The notes beneath the pieces are model-generated. The model was not told the DNA's origin. It ran no database searches and saw only the letters and a program-made list of their open reading frames with translations. 64,000 bases of DNA from Nocardioides sp. GTDB taxonomy: Bacteria; Actinomycetota; Actinomycetes; Propionibacteriales; Nocardioidaceae. Position 1 is the first letter of the stretch. The number at the start of each line of letters is the position of its first letter. Below are positions 1 to 8,419 of the stretch, in pieces. The stretch spans positions 62,001 through 126,000 of the forward strand of contig NZ_JASEEQ010000001.1 of the NCBI RefSeq assembly GCF_030019515.1. Direction: 5' to 3'. Both the position numbers and the translations under genes were made by a program.

Positions 1-2
1 TC

Positions 3-755
3 GGTGTCGTGCACCGCAAGCAGGCGTCGGTCTACGACGTCGCCCAGCGGCTCCCGCACGCCATGGGCGCGCTGGTCGCCAAGGAGACCGAGGTCCTGCG
101 TCGGCTCACCGTGGCTCCCGAGCGGCCCTACGTCGTCGTGCTCGGGGGCTCCAAGGTCTCCGACAAGCTGGGCGTCATCGACAACCTGCTCGACAAGGCC
201 GACAAGCTGCTGATCGGCGGCGGCATGGTGTTCACGTTCCTCAAGGCGCAGGGGCACGAGGTCGGCAGGAGCCTCCTCGAGGAGGACCAGCTCGACACCT
301 GCCGCTCCTACCTGGAGCGCGCGGAGCAGGCCGGGGTCGAGATCCTGCTGCCGACCGACATCGTCGTGGACACCGAGTTCCCCTCGGGGGACCGCAGCCC
401 GGAGCCGCGCGTCGTACCGGCCTCGGAGATCCCCGCGGACGCACTCGGCCTCGACATCGGTCCCGATTCGGCGGCGGCGTTCGCCGCGGCGCTCGCCGAC
501 GCCCGGACGGTCTTCTGGAACGGCCCGATGGGCGTCTTCGAGACCGACGCGTTCGCCGGCGGCACCCGGGCCGTCGCGGAGGCACTCACCCGGGTCGATG
601 GCCTGTCCGTGGTGGGCGGTGGCGACTCCGCCGCCGCGGTCCGCAAGCTCGGCTTCGACCAGGCGGCCTTCGGGCACATCTCCACGGGTGGCGGCGCCAG
701 CCTGGAGTTCCTCGAGGGCAAGGAGCTGCCCGGCATCAAGGTCCTGGAGGACTGA
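3..755 (+). CDS. pgk: Phosphoglycerate kinase, 3' part (5' end outside window)
   Basis: Phosphoglycerate kinase transfers a phosphate from 1,3-bisphosphoglycerate to ADP in cytosolic glycolysis. About 250 residues are visible of a protein usually near 400, so the first ~150 residues lie before the window; the frame is open to the left edge. The visible part opens with the [11 protein letters not shown] segment, continues through [16 protein letters not shown] and [10 protein letters not shown], and ends with the nucleotide-site loop [11 protein letters not shown] and [19 protein letters not shown], all standard for the family and in the expected order. It is followed after 68 bases by tpiA on the same strand, the usual gap-pgk-tpiA arrangement. 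No defect is seen in the visible part. Confidence 0.97.
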   Translation, partial: GVVHRKQASVYDVAQRLPHAMGALVAKETEVLRRLTVAPERPYVVVLGGSKVSDKLGVIDNLLDKADKLLIGGGMVFTFLKAQGHEVGRSLLEEDQLDTCRSYLERAEQAGVEILLPTDIVVDTEFPSGDRSPEPRVVPASEIPADALGLDIGPDSAAAFAAALADARTVFWNGPMGVFETDAFAGGTRAVAEALTRVDGLSVVGGGDSAAAVRKLGFDQAAFGHISTGGGASLEFLEGKELPGIKVLED

Positions 756-823
756 CCCGCGGGGGTCCACCCCGCGCCCACCCCGCTGGGGCCACCCAGC
801 TCCCACTACACGCCGAGGATGGC

Positions 824-1618
824 ATGGCCGACAACCGCACCCCGCTGATGGCGGGCAACTGGAAGATGAACCTCAACCACCAAGAGGCGGTGGTGCTGGT
901 CCAGAAGCTCGCCTGGACGCTCGCCGACAAGAAGCACGACTACACGCGAGCCGAGGTCGTCGTGGTCCCGCCGTTCACCGACCTGCGCTCTGTGCAGACC
1001 CTGGTGGACGGCGACCGACTGCTGGTGAAGTACGCCGCCCAGGACGTCTCGACGCACGACGCCGGCGCGTTCACCGGCGAGATCTCGGCCGGCATGCTGG
1101 CCAAGCTCGGCTGCTCCTACGTCGTGGTGGGGCACAGCGAGCGCCGCGAGTACCACACCGAGGACGACCAGGAGGTCAACGCCAAGGCCCACCAGGCCCT
1201 GGGCGCGGGCATGGTCCCGATCGTGTGCGTGGGCGAGGGCCTCCAGGTGCGCCAAGCCGGGGCCCACGTGGCTCACTGTCTGGCTCAGGTCGACGGCTCG
1301 CTCGCCGGGTTCACCGCTGAGCAGGTCGCCGGCCTGGTGATCGCCTACGAGCCGATCTGGGCGATCGGCACCGGCGAGGTGGCCACCCCGAACGACGCAC
1401 AGGAGGTCTGCGCGGCGATCCGGGAGCGGATCCGCGAGGTACACGGCGACGACGCGGCGGACGGCGTACGCGTCCTGTACGGCGGGTCGGTGAAGGCGTC
1501 GAACGTGGCCGGCATCATGGCCAAGGACGACGTCGACGGCTGCCTGGTCGGTGGCGCCAGCCTCCAGGCGGACGAGTTCGGGGGCATCTGCCGGTTCTAC
1601 GACATGCCGGTCATCTGA
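824..1618 (+). CDS. tpiA: Triose-phosphate isomerase
   Basis: Interconverts dihydroxyacetone phosphate and glyceraldehyde 3-phosphate. The 264-residue length is normal for a TIM barrel of this family. Catalytic residues are all present: Lys14 in NWKMN, His104 in VVGHSERRE and Glu176 in [11 protein letters not shown]. The phosphate-binding YGGSVKASN loop lies near the C-terminus. The ATG is preceded by GAGG in a good ribosome-binding position, and the protein begins directly before the conserved NWKMN, so the start is secure. It follows pgk on the same strand and precedes secG. Confidence 0.97.
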   Translation: MADNRTPLMAGNWKMNLNHQEAVVLVQKLAWTLADKKHDYTRAEVVVVPPFTDLRSVQTLVDGDRLLVKYAAQDVSTHDAGAFTGEISAGMLAKLGCSYVVVGHSERREYHTEDDQEVNAKAHQALGAGMVPIVCVGEGLQVRQAGAHVAHCLAQVDGSLAGFTAEQVAGLVIAYEPIWAIGTGEVATPNDAQEVCAAIRERIREVHGDDAADGVRVLYGGSVKASNVAGIMAKDDVDGCLVGGASLQADEFGGICRFYDMPVI

Positions 1619-1635
1619 TCGTCCACGGTCTGACG

Positions 1636-1641
1636 TAGGCT
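1636..1641 (+). promoter_or_regulatory. Candidate -10 hexamer of leaderless secG
   Basis: TAGGCT lies 8 bases before the secG GTG, and no Shine-Dalgarno sequence lies between them. This is the spacing expected if transcription starts at or next to the start codon, as in many actinobacterial leaderless genes. No convincing -35 element is claimed. Confidence 0.4.
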
Positions 1642-1649
1642 AGGCGACC

Positions 1650-1880
1650 GTGACCCTGCTCTTCACCATCCTGCTCATGACCTCGAGCGCGCTGATGATC
1701 CTGCTCGTGCTGCTCCACAAGGGCCGCGGGGGCGGCCTCTCGGACATGTTCGGCGGCGGCGTCTCCAGTTCGCTGGGTGGCTCCTCGGTGGCCGAGCGCA
1801 ACCTGGACCGGTTCACGGTCGGGATCGGCATCATCTGGTTCGCCTGTGTAGTGGCCCTCGGGCTCCTGCTCGCCTACTGA
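1650..1880 (+). CDS. secG: Preprotein translocase subunit SecG
   Basis: Small membrane subunit of the SecYEG protein-conducting channel. The 76 residues give two hydrophobic helices (about residues 1-22 and 54-75) joined by the glycine-rich cytoplasmic loop HKGRGGGLSDMFGGG, which is the family signature. The GTG start leaves an N-terminus that begins straight in the first helix. The position between tpiA and rbpA is typical for actinobacteria. Confidence 0.95.
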   Translation: MTLLFTILLMTSSALMILLVLLHKGRGGGLSDMFGGGVSSSLGGSSVAERNLDRFTVGIGIIWFACVVALGLLLAY

Positions 1881-1905
1881 GTACTTCGAGAAAGGGATCC
1901 GTTCC

Positions 1906-2265
1906 GTGGCTGGTGGAGGAAACGCTATTCGCGGGAGCCGGGTGGGGGCCGGCCCGATGGGCGAGGCGGAGCGCGGCGAGGCCGCGCCGCGGCAGGCCGT
2001 GACCTACTTCTGCGCTCACGAGCACCGCTCGGTGGTGACGTTCTCGGTGGAGGCACAGGTGCCTGACTCCTGGGACTGCCCCAAGTGCGGTCTCCCGGCG
2101 AGCCTCGACTCGGAGAACCCGCCGCCCGCTCCGAAGATCGAGCCCTACAAGACGCACCTGGCCTACGTGAAGGAGCGGCGCTCCGACCAGGAGGCCGCCG
2201 ACATCCTCGACGAGGCGCTGCAACTGCTCCGTTCGCGCCGCAAGTCCGGCGACATCATCTTCTAG
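1906..2265 (+). CDS. rbpA: RNA polymerase-binding protein RbpA
   Basis: RbpA binds RNA polymerase and group 1/2 sigma factors and stabilises the open promoter complex. It is specific to actinobacteria. The 119 residues show the family layout: N-terminal tail with the near-invariant GNAIRGSRVGAGPMGE (about 5-20), a core with putative metal ligands Cys36, His38 or His40, Cys58 and Cys61, then the C-terminal sigma-interacting part beginning near EPYKTHLAYVKERR. The GTG start has GAAAGGG upstream at good spacing. The stop codon abuts the first unit of a 32-bp repeat array, with no spacer. Downstream transcription therefore runs straight into that array. Confidence 0.96.
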   Translation: MAGGGNAIRGSRVGAGPMGEAERGEAAPRQAVTYFCAHEHRSVVTFSVEAQVPDSWDCPKCGLPASLDSENPPPAPKIEPYKTHLAYVKERRSDQEAADILDEALQLLRSRRKSGDIIF

Positions 2266-2361
2266 GTCGAGTCGGCGCATCTTGCCCGCCTGAGGGCGTC
2301 GAGTCGGCGCGTCCTGCCCGGCTGACGGCGTCGAGTCGGCGCGTCCTGCCCGACATTCAGC
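2266..2361 (+). repeat. Tandem array 1: three 32-bp repeat units after rbpA
   Basis: Three units with an exact 32-bp period start at 2266, 2298 and 2330. The conserved core, read on the minus strand, is CGGGCAAGATGCGCCGACT: exact in the first unit and with two shared changes in the other two. The array begins on the base after the rbpA stop and overlaps the stop codon of the minus-strand nuclease-like gene (2357-2359). The same core at the same period occurs in inverted orientation on the other side of that gene. Confidence 0.9.
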
Positions 2362-3331
2362 CGGCGACGCGGAACCCCCGGCGGCGGCGAGCCTCGGCGG
2401 CCGCAGCTCGGATCACTGCCTCGCAGGCACGTGCCCGGCCGAAGACCTCCGAACATCCGAAGGCACTGATCAGCCAGCCGTCGTCCGCGAGGTCCGTACG
2501 ACGCTCGCGGTCGTGCCGAAGCTGGTCCGGCGAGCTGTGCCACTCCGCGCCGTCGTACTCGAAGCCGGCTCGGAGGTCCTCGTCGGCGAGGTCGATGCGG
2601 GCGAGGAGGCGGCCGTCTCGGAATACCTCGACCTGAGGCACGACAAGTACCCGACACTCGATGCATCGCAGCCGCAGGACCGATTCTCCGGGGGACTCCG
2701 CGCGCCCGTCGGCCAGGGGTCCGATGGCGCGCAGTGTCGTCACCCAGCGCATGCCCCCGAACCGGGTGATCCCTTCGAGGAACTCCTCGCGGGTGAAGAC
2801 GCCGAGCCGGAACATTGCGTCCAGACCGCTGATCGCTTCATCCGTCCACCGCACCCGACCGAGGTCCCATGCGGTCCGCAGCGGTGTGGACACCCGCAGC
2901 CCCTGCACTTCCATGATCTCGTCGGGGCGCAGGTTGCGTTCGCCGCTCGCCGCCAGGTCGTTGCGAAGCCGGCCGTGCCCGGACGGACGGAACAGGGACA
3001 GCGGTCTGAGCTCGAGGTGCTCGTTCGGCGCGAGGATCATCTGGGCGCCGTGCAGCCAGCCGGCATGTCGGTCGACCACGACGCAGTCCTCTGGGACCAC
3101 GAGCCGCAAGCAGGCGGCACGAAGCTCGAGTGAGTCAGCGAGGTGCGTCGCGACGTACACGCCTTTGATCGGTCGACGCACGAGGCCCTCGCTCACGAGT
3201 CGGTCGAGCATTCGACGTGACAGGCCCGCTGCCGCGGCGGCGGCTCGGGTGAACGGCACGTCGGGAGACAACGGGAAGGACGGTCCGAGCTGGCCGTCCG
3301 ACAGCATCTGATCAATGTCCATGACCGACAT
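2357..3331 (-). CDS. AbiEi-like N-terminal domain / DUF559 (Vsr-type) nuclease-like protein
   Basis: 324 residues. The N-terminal ~60 residues read as a winged-helix domain of the AbiEi antitoxin type (FTRAAAAAAGLSRRMLDRLV followed by RPIKGVYV). The C-terminus (about 212-295) carries the DUF559/Vsr-like pattern: SPGES, RIDLAD (Asp247), EYDGAEWH (Glu258, Asp260, His265), then DRERRTDLADDGW. The PD-(D/E)XK-like acidic residues are therefore intact. The start at 3331 is chosen because GAGG lies five bases upstream; a longer frame would run into the repeat array. It stands alone on the minus strand between rbpA and pgl, bracketed by inverted 32-bp repeat arrays. Proteins of this type are common and mostly uncharacterised in actinobacteria. 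Nuclease activity and any toxin or defence role are inference. Confidence 0.75.
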   Translation of the reverse strand: MSVMDIDQMLSDGQLGPSFPLSPDVPFTRAAAAAAGLSRRMLDRLVSEGLVRRPIKGVYVATHLADSLELRAACLRLVVPEDCVVVDRHAGWLHGAQMILAPNEHLELRPLSLFRPSGHGRLRNDLAASGERNLRPDEIMEVQGLRVSTPLRTAWDLGRVRWTDEAISGLDAMFRLGVFTREEFLEGITRFGGMRWVTTLRAIGPLADGRAESPGESVLRLRCIECRVLVVPQVEVFRDGRLLARIDLADEDLRAGFEYDGAEWHSSPDQLRHDRERRTDLADDGWLISAFGCSEVFGRARACEAVIRAAAAEARRRRGFRVAG

Positions 3332-3385
3332 CGTTGCCTCGATGTGGGTCGCGTAGGCGTGTCCTCCTCGCGCCTGTGGATGGCG

Positions 3386-3506
3386 CGGGCAAGATGCGCC
3401 GACTGGGCCCTGCTGGGCGGGCAAGATGCGCCGACTGGGCCGTGGTGGGCGGGCAAGATGCGCCGACTCGGCCCTGCTGGGCGGGCAAGATGCGCCGACT
3501 CGGTCA
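3386..3506 (+). repeat. Tandem array 2: four 32-bp repeat units upstream of the nuclease-like gene
   Basis: The 19-base core CGGGCAAGATGCGCCGACT occurs without mismatch at 3386, 3418, 3450 and 3482, an exact 32-base period. The intervening 13 bases are also near-identical. The last unit reaches the stop codon of pgl (3504-3506). Relative to array 1 the cores are in inverted orientation, so the nuclease-like gene lies between inverted arrays. Confidence 0.92.
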
Positions 3507-4232
3507 GAGGCGGGAGGCGGCTGCGCGGTCGAGGAACCAGATCGTCTCGTCGTGGCCGGTGACGCCGGCGGCGGGGGTGTCGTGGAGGTCGGCGCCGCCC
3601 AGGGCGCTCGCGACGGCCGCGGCCTTGCCGTCGCCGCTGACCAGGAACCAGACCGAGCGCGCGCGGTTGAGCACCGGGAAGGTCAGGCTGATCCGCTCCG
3701 GCGGCGGCTTCGGCGACCCGGTCACGCCGACCGCGGCCCGGTCGGCCACGTCGAGCTGGGCGAAGCCGGGGAAGAGCGAGGCGATGTGCCCGTCCGGTCC
3801 GATGCCGAGCATCACCACGTCGAACTCGCTGCCGCCGTGGTCGCTCAGCACGGCGGCGTACCCGGCCGCCCCGGCGTCGACGTCGGCGGCGTCCGCGGTC
3901 GAGGGCATCTCGTGCACGCGGGCGGGGTCGACCCCGACCGCGTCGAGGAAGGCCGCCCGGGCCTGGCCGGCGTTGCGGTCGGGGGAGTCGGGTGCGACGA
4001 AACGCTCGTCGCCCCACCACACGACCACCTGGGCCCAGTCGACCTCGGAGGCGGGCGAGAGCCGGGCGACCTCGCGGTGGATGTCCTCGGCGATGGTGCC
4101 GCCGGTCAGCACGATCTGCGGCACGCCGCCCGCGGCCTGGGCGTCGGCGAGCCGGGTGAGCAGCTCGCCGGCGACGGCGGTCGCCAGGGCGGCACCGTCC
4201 GGGTGGACCTCGACGCGGGGCGTGGCGCTCAT
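3504..4232 (-). CDS. pgl: 6-phosphogluconolactonase
   Basis: Hydrolyses 6-phosphogluconolactone, the second step of the oxidative pentose phosphate pathway. The 242 residues show family motifs VVWWGDERFV and MLGIGPDGHIASLFPG in the expected places. The ATG overlaps the opcA stop by four bases (ATGA, 4229-4232), fixing the start. It is the last gene of the tkt-tal-pgi-zwf-opcA-pgl operon. Its stop codon falls at the edge of 32-bp repeat array 2, so the operon probably ends there. Confidence 0.95.
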   Translation of the reverse strand: MSATPRVEVHPDGAALATAVAGELLTRLADAQAAGGVPQIVLTGGTIAEDIHREVARLSPASEVDWAQVVVWWGDERFVAPDSPDRNAGQARAAFLDAVGVDPARVHEMPSTADAADVDAGAAGYAAVLSDHGGSEFDVVMLGIGPDGHIASLFPGFAQLDVADRAAVGVTGSPKPPPERISLTFPVLNRARSVWFLVSGDGKAAAVASALGGADLHDTPAAGVTGHDETIWFLDRAAASRL

Positions 4233-5140
4233 CGGCGAGCACCCATCGAGACCAGGGCGCGCGCGGTCTCGGCGTAGACGTCGTCCTCGTCGAGGCGGCG
4301 CAGCTCCTCGGCCAGGAGCTCGGGGAGCTCTCGGCGCTTGAGCGCGACCGGGCGGTCCGGCTGCCCGGGGGAGGTGAACGTCGCGAGCCGACCGTCGGTG
4401 CGCGTGATCCGCACCGGCCCGTCGCGGGTCTCCAGCACGACCTCGGTGATGCCGGGACCCTCGGAGGTCGAGCGGGCGACGTCGACCTTGAGCCGGTCGG
4501 CGAGCCAGGCCGCCAGGAGGTCCGCGCTGGGGCTGACCCGCTCGGCGGTCACCGACGCGCGGGCCACCTTCAGCGGCTGCTGGTCGAGTGCCGCGGCGAG
4601 CAGCGCCCGCCACGGCGTGATCCGGGTCCAGGCCAGGTCGGTGTTGCCCTTGGTGTACGACGAGCACTGCTGGCGGATCGCCTTGGTCCGGGCCCGCGTG
4701 GCCGCCGCGGCGTCGGTGATCCGGCGCTGGGCGAGCCGGCCCAGCGGGTCCTCCGCCGGGTCGTCGGGCGGGTGGCAGGGCCACCAGACCGCCACGGGGG
4801 AGTCCGGCAGCAGGAGCGGGAGGACCACCGACTCCGGATGCTTGACGACCTCGCCCTTGAGCCGGATCAGGGCGGTCTCGCCGGTCCAGCCGGACCCGAT
4901 GCCCACCTGGGCGTTGACCTGCGCCGCGCCCCGGGCGTCACCGAGGATCACGCCCAGGACCCGCGCCGGGTGCTCGTGGGAGGCGGCCTGGGCGGCCTGC
5001 ATGGCGCCCTCGGCCTGGTCCTCGTTGACCACGATCACCAGCGTCATCACCATGCCCATCGCCGGGCTGCCGGCGCGGGTGCGGGCGCGGAGGAACTCCG
5101 CGGCGATCCCCGAGGAGTTGGTGCTCGTGAGCTCGATCAT
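4229..5140 (-). CDS. opcA: Glucose-6-phosphate dehydrogenase assembly protein OpcA
   Basis: OpcA is an actinobacterial and cyanobacterial partner needed for assembly or activity of the zwf-encoded dehydrogenase. The 303-residue protein starts MIELTSTNSSGIAAEFLRAR and contains the family stretch PLLLPDSPVAVWWPCHPP and KAIRQQCSSYTKGNTDLAWTRIT. It lies 64 bases downstream of zwf and overlaps pgl by four bases, the classical zwf-opcA-pgl order. Confidence 0.94.
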   Translation of the reverse strand: MIELTSTNSSGIAAEFLRARTRAGSPAMGMVMTLVIVVNEDQAEGAMQAAQAASHEHPARVLGVILGDARGAAQVNAQVGIGSGWTGETALIRLKGEVVKHPESVVLPLLLPDSPVAVWWPCHPPDDPAEDPLGRLAQRRITDAAAATRARTKAIRQQCSSYTKGNTDLAWTRITPWRALLAAALDQQPLKVARASVTAERVSPSADLLAAWLADRLKVDVARSTSEGPGITEVVLETRDGPVRITRTDGRLATFTSPGQPDRPVALKRRELPELLAEELRRLDEDDVYAETARALVSMGARR

Positions 5141-5204
5141 TCCGGGGTCCCCTCGAAGGGCGGAGGAGAGCAGCGGGGGACGCCCGCGGCTGCGTGGAGT
5201 GGGG

Positions 5205-6755
5205 TCATGGTCGCCTCCAGACGCGCCCGTCGCGGGCGAGCATCGCGTCCGCGGACGCGGGGCCCCAGCCGCCGGACTCGTACTGCTCGGGCTTCGCCTT
5301 GCGCTGCTCGTCCTGGCGGGCCCAGTGCTCGAGGATCGGATCCAGGATCCTCCAGGACAGCTCCACCTCCTCGTGGCGGGGGAACAGCGGCGGGTCGCCC
5401 AGGAGCACGTCGAGGATCAGGCGCTCGTACGCCTCCGGCGAGGACTCGGTGAAGGCGCCGCCGTACACGAAGTCCATGTTGACGTCGCGGATCTCCATCT
5501 GGGTGCCGGGCACCTTGGAGCCGAACCGCATCGTCACACCCTCGTCGGGCTGCACCCGGATCACCAGGGCGTTCTGGGTCAGCTCCTCGGTCGAGGAGGC
5601 GGCGAACGGCAGGTGCGGTGCGCGCTTGAACACGACCGCCACCTCGGTCACCCGGCGGCCCAGGCGCTTGCCGGTGCGCAGGTAGAACGGGACGCCGGCC
5701 CAGCGCCGGGTGTCCACGTGCAGGGTGACCGCGGCGAACGTCTCGGTGGTGGAGGTCTGCTTGATGCCCTCCTCCTCGAGGAAGCCGATCACCTGCTCCC
5801 CGCCGGCCCAGCCGGCGGCGTACTGGCCACGAGCCGTGGTCAGGTCGAGCCGTCGTGGCAGCTCCACGCTGGCGAGGACCTTCTGCTTCTCGATCCGCAG
5901 GCTCTCGGCGTCGAAGGAGGTGGGCTCCTCCATGGCGACGAGAGCCATCAGCTGGAGCAGGTGGTTCTGGATCACGTCCCGCGCGGCGCCGATGCCGTCG
6001 TAGTAGCCGGCGCGGCCGCCGATGCCGATGTCCTCGGCCATCGTGATCTGCACGTGGTCGACGTAGTTGGAGTTCCAGATCGGCTCGAACATCTCGTTGG
6101 CGAACCTGAGCGCCAGGATGTTCTGGACGGTCTCCTTGCCGAGGTAGTGGTCGATCCGGAAGATCGAGCCGGACGGGAACACCTCGGCCAGCACGGCGTT
6201 GAGCCGCTGCGCCGACTCCAGGTCGTGCCCGAACGGCTTCTCGACCACCACCCGGCGCCACGAGTCACCCCGGCCCTCGGTCAGCCCGTGCTCCTGGAGC
6301 TGACCGACGACGTCGTCGAAGAACCCCGGTGGGATCGCCAGGTAGAACGCGTGGTTGCCGCCGGTGCCGCGCACCTCGTCGAGCTCCTCGATGGTCCGGC
6401 GCAGGCGCTCGAAGGCCATGTCGTCGTCGAAGTTGCCCGGGACGAACCGGAACCCCTCGGCGAGCTGGCGCCAGACCTCCTCGCGGAACTCGGTGCGGGC
6501 GTGTGCCTTGACCGAGTCGTGGACGATCTGCGCGAAGTCCTGGTCGGCCCAGTCGCGCCGGGCGAAGCCGGTCAGGCTGAAGCCCGGCGGGAGCAGGCCA
6601 CGGTTCGCCAGGTCGTAGATGGCCGGCATGATCTTCTTGCGGGAGAGGTCTCCGGTGACGCCGAAGAGCACCATCCCGCTCGGACCCGCGATGCGGGGCA
6701 GTCGCCGGTCCCGCGGGTCGCGGAGCGGGTTGTGCCACGCCGGCGGCGTCGTCAC
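5205..6755 (-). CDS. zwf: Glucose-6-phosphate 1-dehydrogenase
   Basis: Oxidises glucose 6-phosphate to 6-phosphogluconolactone with NADP. The 516-residue length is typical. The N-terminal nucleotide-binding motif is GVTGDLSRKK and the active-site signature RIDHYLGKE is complete. The start is GTG at 6755, overlapping the pgi stop (GTGA). The following 64-base gap before opcA is the only non-trivial spacer in the lower part of this operon. Confidence 0.97.
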   Translation of the reverse strand: MTTPPAWHNPLRDPRDRRLPRIAGPSGMVLFGVTGDLSRKKIMPAIYDLANRGLLPPGFSLTGFARRDWADQDFAQIVHDSVKAHARTEFREEVWRQLAEGFRFVPGNFDDDMAFERLRRTIEELDEVRGTGGNHAFYLAIPPGFFDDVVGQLQEHGLTEGRGDSWRRVVVEKPFGHDLESAQRLNAVLAEVFPSGSIFRIDHYLGKETVQNILALRFANEMFEPIWNSNYVDHVQITMAEDIGIGGRAGYYDGIGAARDVIQNHLLQLMALVAMEEPTSFDAESLRIEKQKVLASVELPRRLDLTTARGQYAAGWAGGEQVIGFLEEEGIKQTSTTETFAAVTLHVDTRRWAGVPFYLRTGKRLGRRVTEVAVVFKRAPHLPFAASSTEELTQNALVIRVQPDEGVTMRFGSKVPGTQMEIRDVNMDFVYGGAFTESSPEAYERLILDVLLGDPPLFPRHEEVELSWRILDPILEHWARQDEQRKAKPEQYESGGWGPASADAMLARDGRVWRRP

Positions 6756-8419
6756 CCCAGCACTCCCAGCACCGTGTCCAGCTCACCCGGCGAGGACACG
6801 TGCAGCCGGAGGACCGGGCGACCCTTCGCCGCCAGCACCTGGCCGTCGCCGACGGCCTGCGCGGTGATGAACTCGTGGAACGTGAAGGGCCGGTCGGGCA
6901 CCGCGAGATCGGCCTCGGGCTGACCGGTCACCTGCAGGTAGACGCCGGTCGCCGGCCCGCCCTTGTGGTACTGCCCGGTGGAGTGCAGGAACCGAGGCCC
7001 CCAGCCGAACGTCACCGGGCGACCGGTGCGCACCGCGAGCCGGTCCCGCACCTCGGCGAGGCGCGCGTCTCGGTGCCGGTCCAGGTAGGCCTGGACCGCG
7101 ACGTACCCGTGCTCGGCGTCGAGGCCGTCGAGCAGGGCCGCCACCGCGTCGGCCGCGGTGGAGACGCCCTCGGGGAGCCAGCCCTCCGAGGCGTAGACGG
7201 CGATCGGCCCGTCGGTGAAGACCGGCTCGGGCGTGCTGCCTCCGCCGTCGAGCATCTCGCGGGCGGCAGCCTTCGCGCTCTCGACGTCCGGCTGGTCGAA
7301 CGGGTTGATGCCGATCAGCCGGCCGGCGATCGCGGTGGCGTACTCCCACAGCAGCATCTGGGCACCGAGCGGGGCGTCGATGGTGGCGCCCCAGCCGGAG
7401 GCCGGCCGGATCTGGTCGGCGCGCTCGGCGTGACCGGGACCGAAGGCGACCAGCACCTCGTCGTCGGTGCTGGGGGTGAAGTTCGGGGAGTCGAGGGAGG
7501 CCACGACGACCGGCAGGATGCCCTTGCCGTCCTTGCCGGTCGACTCCGCGACCAGCTGCTCGACCCAGTCGCCGAAGCCGGCGTACGGCGCGCCCACGTT
7601 GGCCAGGGCGAGCTTGTCGGCGCCGGCCTGGTTGGCCACGCCGAGCAGCGCGCCCAGCCGCAGGGCCGGGTTGTCGACGGAGTCCGCCTCGAGCACCGGG
7701 CGGATCGCCTCGGCCTCGTCGAGGAGCGCGGCGATGTTGGCGCCCGCGAGGCCGCTGGGCACCAGGCCGAACGCGGTCAGGGCGGAGTAGCGGCCGCCGA
7801 CCTCCGGTTCGGCGAGGAACACGCGGTAGCCGGCGTCGCGCGCCGACTTCTCCAGCGGCGAGCCGGGGTCGGTCACCACGACGATCCGGTCGGCCGGGTC
7901 GATCCCGGCGTCGGTGAACGCCTTCTCGAACGCGCGGCGCTGGCTGTCGGTCTCGACGGTGCCGCCGGACTTGCTCGAGACCACGACCACGGTCTCGTCG
8001 AGGCGCTGCTCGACGGCCGAGCGCACGAAGTCGGGGTCGGAGGAGTCCAGCACCACGAGCTCGACCTCGTTGCTCCGACAGATCACCTCGGGGGCCAGGG
8101 AGGACCCGCCCATGCCGCAGAGCACGACCCGGAACAGGTCCCGCTCGCGCAGCTCGACCTCGAGCTCGGCGATGTCGCTGATCAGGTCGCGCGAGGACCG
8201 GGACAGCCCGACCCAGCCGAGCCGCTTGCCGGCCTCCTCCTCGGCCGCCGGTCCCCACAGCGTGTGGTCGCCCGCGGCGAGCCGGCTCGCGACCTTCGCG
8301 TCGACGAGGTCGCGGACCGCGGCGACGTAGACCTTCTGGTCGCGGTAGCCGACGTGCAGCTCGTGGTGGTCGCCCTGGGCGAGGTGCCAGCCGGTGGCCG
8401 GCGCGGGGTGGTCGCTCAT
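6752..8419 (-). CDS. pgi: Glucose-6-phosphate isomerase
   Basis: Interconverts glucose 6-phosphate and fructose 6-phosphate. The 555-residue protein has SIS-type sugar-phosphate motifs VVLCGMGGSSLAPE and VVVSSKSGGTVET, and near the end HSTGQYHKGGP. It belongs to the divergent PGI group that sits beside or is fused to transaldolase in many bacteria, so overall similarity to the E. coli enzyme is limited. The ATG at 8419 overlaps the tal stop (ATGA). A further upstream in-frame start would lie inside tal and is not favoured. Its place in the operon lets flux return from fructose 6-phosphate to zwf. Confidence 0.93.
   Translation of the reverse strand: MSDHPAPATGWHLAQGDHHELHVGYRDQKVYVAAVRDLVDAKVASRLAAGDHTLWGPAAEEEAGKRLGWVGLSRSSRDLISDIAELEVELRERDLFRVVLCGMGGSSLAPEVICRSNEVELVVLDSSDPDFVRSAVEQRLDETVVVVSSKSGGTVETDSQRRAFEKAFTDAGIDPADRIVVVTDPGSPLEKSARDAGYRVFLAEPEVGGRYSALTAFGLVPSGLAGANIAALLDEAEAIRPVLEADSVDNPALRLGALLGVANQAGADKLALANVGAPYAGFGDWVEQLVAESTGKDGKGILPVVVASLDSPNFTPSTDDEVLVAFGPGHAERADQIRPASGWGATIDAPLGAQMLLWEYATAIAGRLIGINPFDQPDVESAKAAAREMLDGGGSTPEPVFTDGPIAVYASEGWLPEGVSTAADAVAALLDGLDAEHGYVAVQAYLDRHRDARLAEVRDRLAVRTGRPVTFGWGPRFLHSTGQYHKGGPATGVYLQVTGQPEADLAVPDRPFTFHEFITAQAVGDGQVLAAKGRPVLRLHVSSPGELDTVLGVLG

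Noticed and set aside
2357..3424. A longer start of the nuclease-like gene within the repeat array
   Set aside because: It would encode repeat-derived sequence and lacks a ribosome-binding site; GAGG supports 3331.
3386..3506. CRISPR array
   Set aside because: Spacers are only 13 bases and nearly identical to each other; no cas genes are near. It is a simple tandem repeat.
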